Below are positions 7,362 through 15,288 of a DNA stretch of 64,000 bases, one piece after another. Both the position numbers and the translations under genes were made by a program. How positions within the stretch are numbered: the first letter of the stretch is position 1; each line of letters begins with the position of its first letter. A model generated the notes under the pieces. The model saw only the letters and a program-made list of their open reading frames with translations, had not been told where the DNA came from and did no database searches. Origin of the DNA: Fen-1254 sp963769605 (lineage in GTDB: Bacteria; Bacteroidota; Ignavibacteria; UBA10030); contig CAVYML010000003.1 of the NCBI GenBank assembly GCA_963769605.1, positions 372,001-436,000 on the forward strand. The letters are read 5' to 3'.

Positions 7362-8569
7362 TTGAGCAAACAGTCCGCACCGATATTTATAGGATTCCTT
7401 TATTCTATAATTGCATAGTACTTACGCGACAAGAGCGTAGACATATTGTTCTTGGTTGAGCCAAACATGGCGAACTCTTTTTAGGAGTTTCTTTGCAATG
7501 CGAATGATGGCGTCTTGAGGCTTCATCCGCTTGGTAAGTTCTTTGAATTTGAGAGTCAAAGCAGGATCTTCTTTGACAGCAACCCATGCGGATTCGATCA
7601 TGAGAGATCGCAGGAATTTATTCTGTCTGTAAGAAATGCCGTTTACATAGACCTTCTTATCAGAGGTCTGTGTTGAAGGGACAAGCCCGACAAAATTGGC
7701 AAGAGCATCGTCATTGTGGAAACGTTTCATGTCTATAATTTCGGTGTAGAGCGACATTGCCGAAATGAAGGCAATGCCTGGAATGCCCTGTAGTACATTC
7801 ATAATGGGGGCTATTTTTTGTTGCCGGGCTTCTTTGCGCAGTTGTTTAAGCACGTTCTTATTGTGCTCGCGGATTTCTTTGAGCTGGATAATCAAATTCT
7901 GGAGCGTAAAATTGCCGGCGGGAGTAAGCAGTTGAAGTTTCTCAAGCCATAGGATGAAGGCGTGGGACCAACGGTTATTGCCGGAGAATTGGAGAGGAAT
8001 CTGTATTCCTTGAGCATAGAGGAGTCCTTTGATTCTGTTTTTTATTCGAGTTTGAGATTGAATGATCCTGTATCGCAGCCGCATAAGCATACGTAATTCT
8101 TCTTGGAAAGTATCGGGAATATAGATTCCGTGGAGAGATTTATTTTCAAGTTCACGGGAGAGCTTGCGAGAATCAATGGGATCGCATTTGTTGACTCGTT
8201 CTTTGTTCATAGTCGGAACGTCGGCAGGATTGCAGACGATGCAATCGATGTTGTTTTGTCGGAAGATGCGCAGTGCCCAGAAACCGCAGAAACCGGCTTC
8301 GTAGACGATATGATAAATGCCGTCGGGATAATGTTTCTTGAGATAGGTAATGAGTTCAAGAGGTGCTGGATTCATAGAGAAGGTTTTGAGTTCCAAGCCA
8401 TCGAGACGTATGGTGACTTTCCAGTTCTTGAGATGTGCATCAATACCAACGAAAAAGTGAGCGTTGGCGAATGAGATTGTCTGTGCGATATTCATAAAAT
8501 ATTTCCTTATGTTTAGTTGAATTCGCTGTAAGATAATTATTTTAAACATAACTTCTGACGGAATGAGCG
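7357..8569 (-). mobile_element. IS-A copy 1 (IS110/IS1111-type), right end deleted
   Basis: 1,213 bp shared with 16514-17726, with a transposase of identical translated sequence. The roughly 210 bases of 3' non-coding sequence present in copy 2 (16304-16513) are missing. The junction uses CAAGC, which occurs both in the attC and inside the element, so a microhomology deletion is likely. The copy lacks one subterminal repeat and is probably immobile. Confidence 0.8.
7422..8549 (-). CDS. IS110-family transposase (DEDD), IS-A
   Basis: 375 residues. The N-terminal RuvC-like DEDD domain opens with FVGIDAHLKNWKVTI (first Asp), and the C-terminal transposase_20 helix-hairpin region carries MNVLQGIPGIAFISAMSLYTEI and the invariant serine area. 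Enzymes of this family recombine DNA without terminal inverted repeat cleavage and are guided by an element-encoded bridge (seeker) RNA (family knowledge). The protein sequence is identical to that of the copy at 16579-17706, indicating recent duplication. Confidence 0.93.
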   Translation of the reverse strand: MFKIIILQRIQLNIRKYFMNIAQTISFANAHFFVGIDAHLKNWKVTIRLDGLELKTFSMNPAPLELITYLKKHYPDGIYHIVYEAGFCGFWALRIFRQNNIDCIVCNPADVPTMNKERVNKCDPIDSRKLSRELENKSLHGIYIPDTFQEELRMLMRLRYRIIQSQTRIKNRIKGLLYAQGIQIPLQFSGNNRWSHAFILWLEKLQLLTPAGNFTLQNLIIQLKEIREHNKNVLKQLRKEARQQKIAPIMNVLQGIPGIAFISAMSLYTEIIDMKRFHNDDALANFVGLVPSTQTSDKKVYVNGISYRQNKFLRSLMIESAWVAVKEDPALTLKFKELTKRMKPQDAIIRIAKKLLKRVRHVWLNQEQYVYALVA

Positions 8570-8631
8570 TGGGTACAATTTACATGGCGAGCAAAGTATT
8601 TGTTCTTAATAATTCTGTTGGTAGCATGAAC

Positions 8632-8750
8632 TCATTTGTGGGTACAAGAGTCTATTCAAGATGAGATTGCAAAGACTAATCAAGATTCCGTTGTAACTGC
8701 TATTTTCAAAAGAGAAGGACTTGATTATATATACCTGACTAAACTTTGAA
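8632..8750 (+). pseudogene. 3' remnant of an unknown cassette gene
   Basis: An open stretch of about 39 codons without a start ends ...VVTAIFKREGLDYIYLTKL and stops just before the next RM genes. It looks like the tail of a deleted gene. No family is recognisable. Confidence 0.3.
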
Positions 8751-8821
8751 GGAATACCGTAACGATATATAATTGCTTATTCACTTTAGATTGGGGAGCA
8801 AAATTAGTAGATTTGTATCGG

Positions 8822-10405
8822 ATGAATAGTATTCTTAATATATTGCCATCGAATGGTGAGCTACCAAGTTCATATGCAGGGAAACTAGGGATCAGCTATG
8901 CTTCTCAAGTTTCAGATATTCATAAGAAAAAACACGGGCAATTTTTTACACCTTTAGAAATTGCACGATTTATGGCAAGCCTATGCCTCTCGAATAATCC
9001 AAAGGTCAGAATCCTAGATCCAGGATGTGGCACAGCAATTCTTTCTTGCTCAATGGTCGAATCACTGATCAATGCAAATACTAATCTTTCCGAAATAGAG
9101 CTTGTTGCTTACGAAACAGATGATAATATTATTCCCCTATCTCAGCAATCATTGTCTTACTTGAAAAGCTGGTCAAAACTTCACAAAGTTGCTTTTTCAT
9201 TCACTCTTCATACAACAGACTTTGTTCTGGCGAACTCTGACATTCTTGAAAATCAAAATAATACCAGAGAGTATTTTGATCTAATAATTTCTAATCCTCC
9301 TTACTTTAAAATTCAGAAATCTGATTATAGGGCAAAAGCAGCTAATTCGGTTGTCCATGGTCAACCGAACATATATTCAATTTTTCTTTATACATCCGCT
9401 AACCTTCTAAACAAAGATGGTCAACTTATCTTTATTACACCTCGTAGCTTTGCGTCAGGGTTTTATTTCAGACTTTTCCGTGAGAAGTTCTTTTCATTGG
9501 TGCAAATGGACACGATTCATCTATTTCAATCACGAAAGGAAATGTTTCAGAAAGACGAAGTTTTGCAGGAAAATATCATAATCTCTGCACGTCGGACGAA
9601 ATCCAATGGAAACCGCCCAAAAGTCATAGTATCTTTATCTCATGGACTCAGAGATTTAGCTCAGCGTAAAATAAATGAATTCTACCTCGATGAATTACTC
9701 GATGCTAATTCTTATCAAAAGATTCTCCATTTACCTTCATCTAATTCAGAATCAAAAGTCGTTCATCTTTTCAAATCATGGAAAGGAAGTCTCAACACAT
9801 ACAATATTCAGATTTCTACTGGGCCAGTTGTTTCCTTTCGGGCTAAGAATTTTATCTATTCTCAATTAAAATCGGGTGTTATTCTTGCACCGCTTTTTTG
9901 GTTACACAATGCTTCTAAGATGAGCTTGACATGGCCGCTCAATAAAAACGGTAAAGGTGAATATATCCAAGTTTGTGACAGGTCTTTGGCGTTACTTATA
10001 CCAAATAAGAATTACATTTTTCTTCGTCGTTTTAGTTCTAAAGATGACGCAAGTAGACTTATTGCAACGCCATATTTTTCTGAAACTGTTGAGGCTGATT
10101 TAATAGGCGTTGAGAATCACCTGAATTATATTTACAGACCGAACGGCCATCTTGACCGCAATGAAATATTTGGCCTGTCAGCTTTATTGAATAGTGCTTT
10201 GTTTGACACATATTTCCGAACATTCAATGGTAATATAAATGTGAGTGCTACCGAGCTTCGGGAAATGCCTTTACCGCCACTCGAAACAATTAGACAAATT
10301 GGCAATGCAATCATTCTTAATAATAATTTTGCTCAATCTGTTGTTGATACTATTGTCGAACAATATTTTGAACTAGAGAAGGAACTCTCAATTGCATATG
10401 AGTAA
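8822..10405 (+). CDS. N6-adenine DNA methyltransferase of a BsuBI/PstI-type system
   Basis: About 527 residues. GQFFTPLEIARFMASL precedes the SAM-binding motif ILDPGCGTAIL, and the catalytic motif is LIISNPPYFKI (NPPY), characteristic of gamma-class adenine methylases (Eco57I/TaqI-like). The C-terminal half is the target recognition domain. It overlaps the following restriction gene by 8 bases. The partner identifies the likely target as CTGCAG by family. ATG at 8822 is chosen; TTG at 8813 is possible and lies nearer to a GGGGAG site. This is cassette cargo. Confidence 0.88.
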   Translation: MNSILNILPSNGELPSSYAGKLGISYASQVSDIHKKKHGQFFTPLEIARFMASLCLSNNPKVRILDPGCGTAILSCSMVESLINANTNLSEIELVAYETDDNIIPLSQQSLSYLKSWSKLHKVAFSFTLHTTDFVLANSDILENQNNTREYFDLIISNPPYFKIQKSDYRAKAANSVVHGQPNIYSIFLYTSANLLNKDGQLIFITPRSFASGFYFRLFREKFFSLVQMDTIHLFQSRKEMFQKDEVLQENIIISARRTKSNGNRPKVIVSLSHGLRDLAQRKINEFYLDELLDANSYQKILHLPSSNSESKVVHLFKSWKGSLNTYNIQISTGPVVSFRAKNFIYSQLKSGVILAPLFWLHNASKMSLTWPLNKNGKGEYIQVCDRSLALLIPNKNYIFLRRFSSKDDASRLIATPYFSETVEADLIGVENHLNYIYRPNGHLDRNEIFGLSALLNSALFDTYFRTFNGNINVSATELREMPLPPLETIRQIGNAIILNNNFAQSVVDTIVEQYFELEKELSIAYE

Positions 10406-11333
10406 AATCAAAGAAGCTCAAATTATTCTTATGGAACTTGGCTTACCTAAGGCTCAACAAAACGAAATCTCCGCTTTGACCCTACTTGCCCTTTGCGGTA
10501 TCAAGAATTCAGATAATTGGAAAGATGCTCGAGGATCAAGTCTCAAAGTTACAAAGGGTATCATGGCATTCATGGCTAAACACTATAAAAAGCGTTATGC
10601 TCCGAACACGCGTGAGACTGTGAGGCGACAAGTATTACATCAGTTTGTGCAGGCAAGACTTGCAGATTATAATCCCGATAATCCAGAACTTCCTGTTAAT
10701 AGTCCAAATGCACACTATGCGCTTTCAGCTCAAGCTTTGGATGTGATTATAACTTTCGGAACTAAGAAATGGCAATCAGCCGTTGCATCCTTCAAGGCTG
10801 ATGTTGGTGAACTTAAAAAACGATATACCAAAGATCGTAATTTAACACTTATTCCATTGAAGTTATCTGATGGCAAAATAATCCAACTCTCACCCGGAAA
10901 ACACAATCAAGTTCAGGCTGCTATTGTAAATCAATTTGCCTCTCGGTTTGCTAAAGGTTCAGTGCTGCTTTATCTTGGCGATGCGGCAAAGAAAGATTTA
11001 CACATGGATACGAAGATGTTGAAGAAGATTGGTATCCCAATTGATCAACATAGCAAACTCCCTGATGTTGTAATATATGACATCAGTAGAAATTGGCTTT
11101 TTCTCATTGAGGCGGTGACATCACACGGCCCTATCACTCCAAAGCGTATTATTGAGCTTGAAGATTTTCTAAAGAATTGCGATGCTGGCAAAGTCTATGT
11201 TTCGGCTTTTCCAGATTTTTCAGAATTTAAGCGCCATACATCTGAATTAGCATGGGAAACTGAAGTATGGATTGTGGAACATCCAGATCACATGATCCAC
11301 TTCAATGGCGATAAATTTATTGGACCTCGATAG
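10398..11333 (+). CDS. Type II restriction endonuclease, BsuBI/PstI family
   Basis: About 311 residues. It matches the BsuBI/PstI endonuclease pattern: an N-terminal winged-helix-like segment (residues 1-110) followed by a PD-(D/E)xK core. KLPDVVIYDISRNWLFLIEAVTSHGPITPKR supplies the acidic and basic catalytic residues (D..., E.V..HGP). The family cuts CTGCAG. Overlap with the methylase suggests coupled expression. The gene is followed by a hairpin terminator at 11462. With its methylase it forms a complete, apparently intact addiction-like RM cassette. Confidence 0.88.
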   Translation: MSKIKEAQIILMELGLPKAQQNEISALTLLALCGIKNSDNWKDARGSSLKVTKGIMAFMAKHYKKRYAPNTRETVRRQVLHQFVQARLADYNPDNPELPVNSPNAHYALSAQALDVIITFGTKKWQSAVASFKADVGELKKRYTKDRNLTLIPLKLSDGKIIQLSPGKHNQVQAAIVNQFASRFAKGSVLLYLGDAAKKDLHMDTKMLKKIGIPIDQHSKLPDVVIYDISRNWLFLIEAVTSHGPITPKRIIELEDFLKNCDAGKVYVSAFPDFSEFKRHTSELAWETEVWIVEHPDHMIHFNGDKFIGPR

Positions 11334-11377
11334 TCCAAGAAATAGTTTCAAATAGTTACTACGCAATTCTGTAAAAA

Positions 11378-11491
11378 ACATGTGCGCGTCGGTTCGCCCA
11401 CCAGCATTTATGTTTTTATAGTTTGGCGTGCTCACCCACTTGCACACAAATATGATTAGTTGCAACCATCCCGCTTTCGCGGGATCGTTGC
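11378..11491 (+). repeat. Structured 3' element H1
   Basis: ACATGTGC...GTCGGTTCGCC...GTGCTCACCCACTTGCACACA, then a GCAAC/GTTGC hairpin. The same arrangement occurs at 12413-12526 (H2) with different inner-stem bases. Both copies lie just 3' of a cassette gene. Confidence 0.6.
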
Positions 11492-11498
11492 TTTTTTT
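11462..11498 (+). terminator. Rho-independent terminator after the BsuBI/PstI-type genes
   Basis: GCAACCATCCCGC-TTTC-GCGGGATCGTTGC followed by TTTTTTT. It forms the last part of element H1. Confidence 0.8.
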
Positions 11499-11540
11499 AA
11501 AGTTGCTAATATTTTCAAAATAATAAATAAGCGCAAGCGG

Positions 11541-11561
11541 TATAACCAGCGGCTCAAGCTG
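11541..11561 (+). other. attC left half at the end of the BsuBI/PstI-type cassette
   Basis: TATAACCAGCGGCTCAAGCTG repeats the arrangement of the site at 7345 (TAACCAG-CGCTCAAGC) and is again followed directly by an IS-A right end (GTTATGTAAAAAGTCAAGAGG). Confidence 0.6.
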
Positions 11562-12130
11562 TTATGTAAAAAGTCAAGAGGTGCTTAAATAATAATTATC
11601 ATTTTCTTCCGAGCCCAAGAGAAACGCAAAGAGAGTCTCTACGAAATAGAGAGTGAAAGAAAGTAACACAACGTAAAACAAGAATTAATCTGTTATGAAT
11701 CCACACACAACGGCGTTTGAGATAGACCATGCTCCAGAACTTTTCTTAGGACCTGTCACAGTCGGAACTGGAACGCGCAGTTGCAGGGACAGTATGTCGT
11801 TGAAATTGACAAAAAGGGCGAGTCCCGATTTCATCGGGATTGAGTAAACAGTCCTCGCCCGAATATTATGATTACACGTTTCACGAGTGTTTGTTGTTAT
11901 TTTATTATGCGACTAATGCATAAACGTAACGATCCTGATGTTTCCAGAGATGAAATATACGGCGTAAGAGTTTTTTAGCGATACGTACAATAGCTAAGTT
12001 CTTTGGCATTGTATGGCAAAGTTCCTGAAAGCAGAGAGTCATTGCGGGATCTTTTTTGACGGCCATCCATGCGGCTTCGATGAGCAGCGGACGCAGATAT
12101 TGATTGTGGCGATTTGAAAAAATTCTAGCC
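11561..12130 (-). mobile_element. Truncated IS-A-like element
   Basis: The right end GTTATGTAAAAAGTCAAGAGGT matches IS-A copy 2 at 16304. Then come about 275 non-coding bases, GAGTAAACAGTCC (compare GAGCAAACAGTCC) and the last 70 or so codons of a related but diverged transposase. The rest has been lost at about 12130. The exact breakpoint is approximate. Confidence 0.65.
11905..12130 (-). pseudogene. IS110-family transposase, C-terminal fragment
   Basis: Codons read ...SNRHNQYLRPLLIEAAWMAVKK...RIAKKLLRRIFHLWKHQDRYVYALVA. They align with the end of the IS-A transposase (YRQNKFLRSLMIESAWVAVKE...YVYALVA). The DEDD half is missing. Divergence from IS-A shows an older, separate insertion. Confidence 0.75.
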
Positions 12131-12358
12131 ATGATGCCGGAATCGAAGATACAAGAAATGACTGGCCCAATGGTGCTTGATTTCAAAACTTTCTCAAAGA
12201 AGATTGGTCTACACGGTCCAATTCTCGTGCACAATCCAGGACACTCCATTGTCTGGCATTTGAATACACCAAAAGAAGTCGTTAATTACTCAGAGCACTG
12301 GATAGAAAATCATGTGTCTCTACCGAATGGTCTTATTAGTAAACGTCGCCGTCGTTAA
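12131..12358 (+). pseudogene. 5'-truncated cassette gene of unknown function
   Basis: About 75 codons, ending in a basic tail ISKRRRR. Readable segments include GPMVLDFKTFSKKIGLHGP and HWIENHVSLPNGLI. Its beginning abuts the transposase fragment on the other strand, which suggests the IS event removed the 5' part. I recognise no family. Confidence 0.4.
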
Positions 12359-12412
12359 TGTTAGAACAACTTCAAATATTTTGAAATATTTGCAAATGCA
12401 ACAAAATTAAAA

Positions 12413-12526
12413 ACATGTGCAAGTCGGTTCGCCAGCCAAAATAGTAATTTATAAAACGGCTGGCTCACCCACTTTGCACACAGACTTGGAGTCTCGCAAC
12501 CACCAACAAAAAACGTTGGTCGTTGC
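12413..12526 (+). repeat. Structured 3' element H2
   Basis: Outer stem GTGCAAGT/ACTTTGCAC, internal loop CGGTTC/TCACCC, inner stem GCCAGCC/GGCTGGC, then GCAACCA-CCAAC...GTTGG-TCGTTGC. In H1 the last hairpin has TCCCGC/GCGGGA in place of CCAAC/GTTGG. The stem is kept while the bases differ. Confidence 0.6.
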
Positions 12527-12634
12527 TCATATTTGGCTTTCATTTGTTGAATTATTTTTGAATTTGGAAGTGTGGTGTTATTTTAGGAGATTAGAACTAT
12601 TAGACACAGTTATCCATTGTTTAAGGACATTAGA

Positions 12635-13531
12635 ATGGCTGTAAAGGATGGTGCAAGAAGAATTCCAGCACCTATTTCTCATCTTAATATTTCAAAAAAA
12701 GTCATTGCTTTTGGGTGGTATGGTGGAAAATATTCGCACCTCGACTGGCTTCTCCCGTTGCTTCCCGATTGTTATCATTATTGTGAACCTTTTGGCGGTT
12801 CCGCTGCTGTGCTTCTAAACCGTCCTGCGTCACCCGTTGAAACCTACAATGATCTTGATGGTGAAGTAGTAAATTTTTTCAAGGTATTGCGAGAAGAGAA
12901 ATCCAAATTGATTGAAGCTATTGGGCTTACTCCATTTTATAGAGAAGAATTCGCAAATGCTTGCAAAAGCGATCCAAATTTGTCAGGTTTTGAACGAGCG
13001 AGGCGATTTTATGTTCGTGCTCGGCAAGTAAGAACTGGACTTGCGCAGACCGCAACCATTGGACGATGGGCGAATTGTAAAAATACTAGTAGGAACGGAA
13101 TGAGTGGTGTCATCAGTCGTTGGCTTGGTGGCGTTGAGGATTTAGTCCTCATTTCTGAAAGGCTCCTCAGAGTTCAAATTGAAAACCGTCCAGCGAATGA
13201 GCTGATTCGTTTATATGATTCAAAGGAAACTTTGTTTTATTGTGATCCTCCTTATATTCATCATACCAGAGGGGATACCAAAGCTTATATTCATGAAATG
13301 AATGATGATGAACACCGAACGCTATCTAAGGTGTTAAACTCCGTCAAAGGATTCGTTGCTGTTTCAAATTATCAATGCGACCTTATGGACGAGCTTTATC
13401 CCTCTCCTAAATGGAAAAAGCATCTCAGTCCTCTTAAAACGATACATTCCACCAAGGATAAGAGGCAGGAAGTCCTTTGGGTCAATTATGACATTCAGAA
13501 ATTTAAAAAGGCATACTCACTCTTCCAATGA
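12635..13531 (+). CDS. D12-class N6-adenine DNA methyltransferase
   Basis: About 298 residues of the Dam/D12 alpha class. FGWYGGKYSHLDWLLPLLP (residues 26-44) is the SAM-binding FxGGK motif, YCEPFGGSAAV is motif I, and LFYCDPPYIHHTR is the catalytic DPPY motif IV. The ATG at 12635 follows an AAGGA site by 7 bases. It overlaps the next gene by 4 bases (ATGA). It protects the target of the adjacent endonuclease; the sequence specificity cannot be read from the gene. Confidence 0.88.
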   Translation: MAVKDGARRIPAPISHLNISKKVIAFGWYGGKYSHLDWLLPLLPDCYHYCEPFGGSAAVLLNRPASPVETYNDLDGEVVNFFKVLREEKSKLIEAIGLTPFYREEFANACKSDPNLSGFERARRFYVRARQVRTGLAQTATIGRWANCKNTSRNGMSGVISRWLGGVEDLVLISERLLRVQIENRPANELIRLYDSKETLFYCDPPYIHHTRGDTKAYIHEMNDDEHRTLSKVLNSVKGFVAVSNYQCDLMDELYPSPKWKKHLSPLKTIHSTKDKRQEVLWVNYDIQKFKKAYSLFQ

Positions 13532-14649
13532 TCAAGCCAGAAAATCTTCTCGAACAATATTTCCAAGAGGTCTCCCAGAAACCAGAAAAGAGTTTTATTT
13601 CCGGTGCAGACCTTAAATCAAACATTGAGTTCATTTGTCGCTGCCTTTCAAATAAAGCTCCAATACGTTTTCTAATGGCTTGTCTTCTTGGCAAGATACA
13701 TGATCCTAATGTCGACATTAGAAAACCTTATACCGAAATCGGCGGTAAGGGAACATTTTCTGGTCAAAGCTTCGACGAACAATATGTCGAACCTTTCGTG
13801 ATTAAGCATAAATTGCCAACCAATTCGACAACGGCTTTTCTCACCCCGGCATTCAGAAATATTGATCGCAAACTTACTACCGATATGGTGCTTGTCGGTA
13901 GACCTCGCGAAGTTTATACAAATGTGCTTGAATTACTCGATCTTACGCAAAGAGGCAAGCTAGACGCATCAAAGGTCCTCAAAGAAATTATCCGCTTATT
14001 GGTTGTTATTAAGTCCGAGAATGATACTAGAATGAAGCAACTACTCCGAGAGTTGAAACATTCTACGGATATACTACCTCTTTCATCCGAACAAATTGTT
14101 ACTCTACTCCAACAACACCTCAGTAGTAAGAATTCTAGTAGACTTCCTGTATTAATGGTCGCGGCAGCTTATCTTGCCGTCAAAGATCGTATTGGTGAAA
14201 CATCTTCTCCTCTTGAATCGCACAATGCCGCAGATAGCCAAACAGGTTCCATTGGAGATGTCGAGGTCACTCTTGTCAATGATGATCATATAATAACTTG
14301 CTATGAAATGAAGGATAAGCGCGTGTCAATCGTTGATATCGAAAATGCTATCAAGAAGATTGCCACGCTTGAATATCATATTGATAATTATATTTTCATA
14401 ACTACCGACGAGATAGAAGACGAAGTCGACCAATTTACCAAAAATGTTTACGACAATACTGGCGTGGAAATAGCAGTGCTGGATTGCCTTGGCTTTGTTA
14501 GACATTTCCTTCACTTTTTCCATAGACACAGAACAAAGTTTTTAGACATCTATCAAGGTCTTGTATTGGCACAACCAGATAGTTCCGTTAGTCAACCTTT
14601 GAAAGAATCGTTTCTTGTATTACGCAAGACAGCAGAGTCTGATAAGTGA
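13528..14649 (+). CDS. Type II restriction endonuclease, SacI-like family
   Basis: 373 residues. DPNVDIRKPYTEIGG, SFDEQYVEPFV and NSTTAFLTPAFRNID in the N-terminal half, and HNAADSQTGSIGDVEVTL with YEMKDKRVSI in the C-terminal half, match the family annotated as SacI-type restriction enzymes. GDVEVTL...YEMKDK is a plausible PD-(D/E)xK core (D-V-E ... E-M-K). The overlap with the upstream methylase supports a complete RM pair. Unlike SacI itself (C5-cytosine methylase), the partner here is an adenine methylase, so the cut site may differ. Confidence 0.72.
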   Translation: MIKPENLLEQYFQEVSQKPEKSFISGADLKSNIEFICRCLSNKAPIRFLMACLLGKIHDPNVDIRKPYTEIGGKGTFSGQSFDEQYVEPFVIKHKLPTNSTTAFLTPAFRNIDRKLTTDMVLVGRPREVYTNVLELLDLTQRGKLDASKVLKEIIRLLVVIKSENDTRMKQLLRELKHSTDILPLSSEQIVTLLQQHLSSKNSSRLPVLMVAAAYLAVKDRIGETSSPLESHNAADSQTGSIGDVEVTLVNDDHIITCYEMKDKRVSIVDIENAIKKIATLEYHIDNYIFITTDEIEDEVDQFTKNVYDNTGVEIAVLDCLGFVRHFLHFFHRHRTKFLDIYQGLVLAQPDSSVSQPLKESFLVLRKTAESDK

Positions 14650-14724
14650 TGAATAATAGTTGTCTTAAATTTCCAACTACTGCTTCTTAATTCTTTCAAA
14701 TAAAATTAATTCATTTCGGCAAAA

Positions 14725-14737
14725 CGCAACCTAACCA
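14725..14737 (+). other. attC R'' box at the end of the SacI-type RM cassette
   Basis: CGCAACCTAACCA. CCTAAC is the R'' motif, and the IS-B right end (TTTTAAAAAGG) begins directly behind it. The remaining attC left half, CCAGGCGCTCAAGCTG, is found beyond IS-B at 16289-16304. Confidence 0.6.
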
Positions 14738-15099
14738 TTTTAAAAAGGAAAAAGTCAAGTAAATAATATACTCCCGATGCGTTCCGCGATAGCGGAATGC
14801 TGAGTTCATTGACAACATTTGTTGACGACTAAGCTCGATCGAAGGCACGCGATGACGTAAGCCGATAATCTATCGAAAGGAAACCGAGCAATAAGCAAGG
14901 CGTCCAAACCATCCCGATTAAAAACGTATCGGGACAAGTCTTTACGGGTAAACGAATAATCCTGCAAAACAGAACAGGATATTCGCTTCTCAGCGACTGA
15001 GTCCCAGATATTATAACAACGGAGTCTAAAGTTGACGCACGCAATGCATGCGACATTATCGGGCCTCCGGCTCAATCCAGGCGACGATGTTTTAAGCCA
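14738..15099 (-). ncRNA. Candidate bridge/seeker RNA region of IS-B copy 1
   Basis: About 360 non-coding bases between the transposase tail and the element's right end, rich in short hairpins (GTTCCGCGATAGCGGAATG; TTGACAACATTTGTTGAC). IS1111-type elements carry their guide RNA at this place (family knowledge). Transcription and folding are not shown. Confidence 0.35.
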
Positions 15100-15288
15100 T
15101 CAGTTAGGCATGCGGGTGAGCGCCTTTGGCGCCATGGCGTAAAGCGCCACTTTGCACACGCGGCCATTGCTGCGATTTTCCCGAAGGGATTCCTTACGGA
15201 ACTGTCGGATAATCGGCTGACCCTTGAATCCTTTATATTGTGTTTTGTTCTTTAAGATGTAATAGACAATCTTCGCAAGTTTCCCGCA

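Noticed and set aside
14806..15075. Open frame of 89 codons on the minus strand in the IS-B right end (also at 20373)
   Set aside because: No protein-like family pattern; it overlaps the candidate guide-RNA region and has no ribosome binding site.
15103..15109. GTTAGGC, a perfect GTTRRRY box inside IS-B (also at 20670)
   Set aside because: It lies in the continued transposase frame (codons for MPN-stop on the minus strand), and both copies sit inside the element, so it is probably chance and not an attC R' box.
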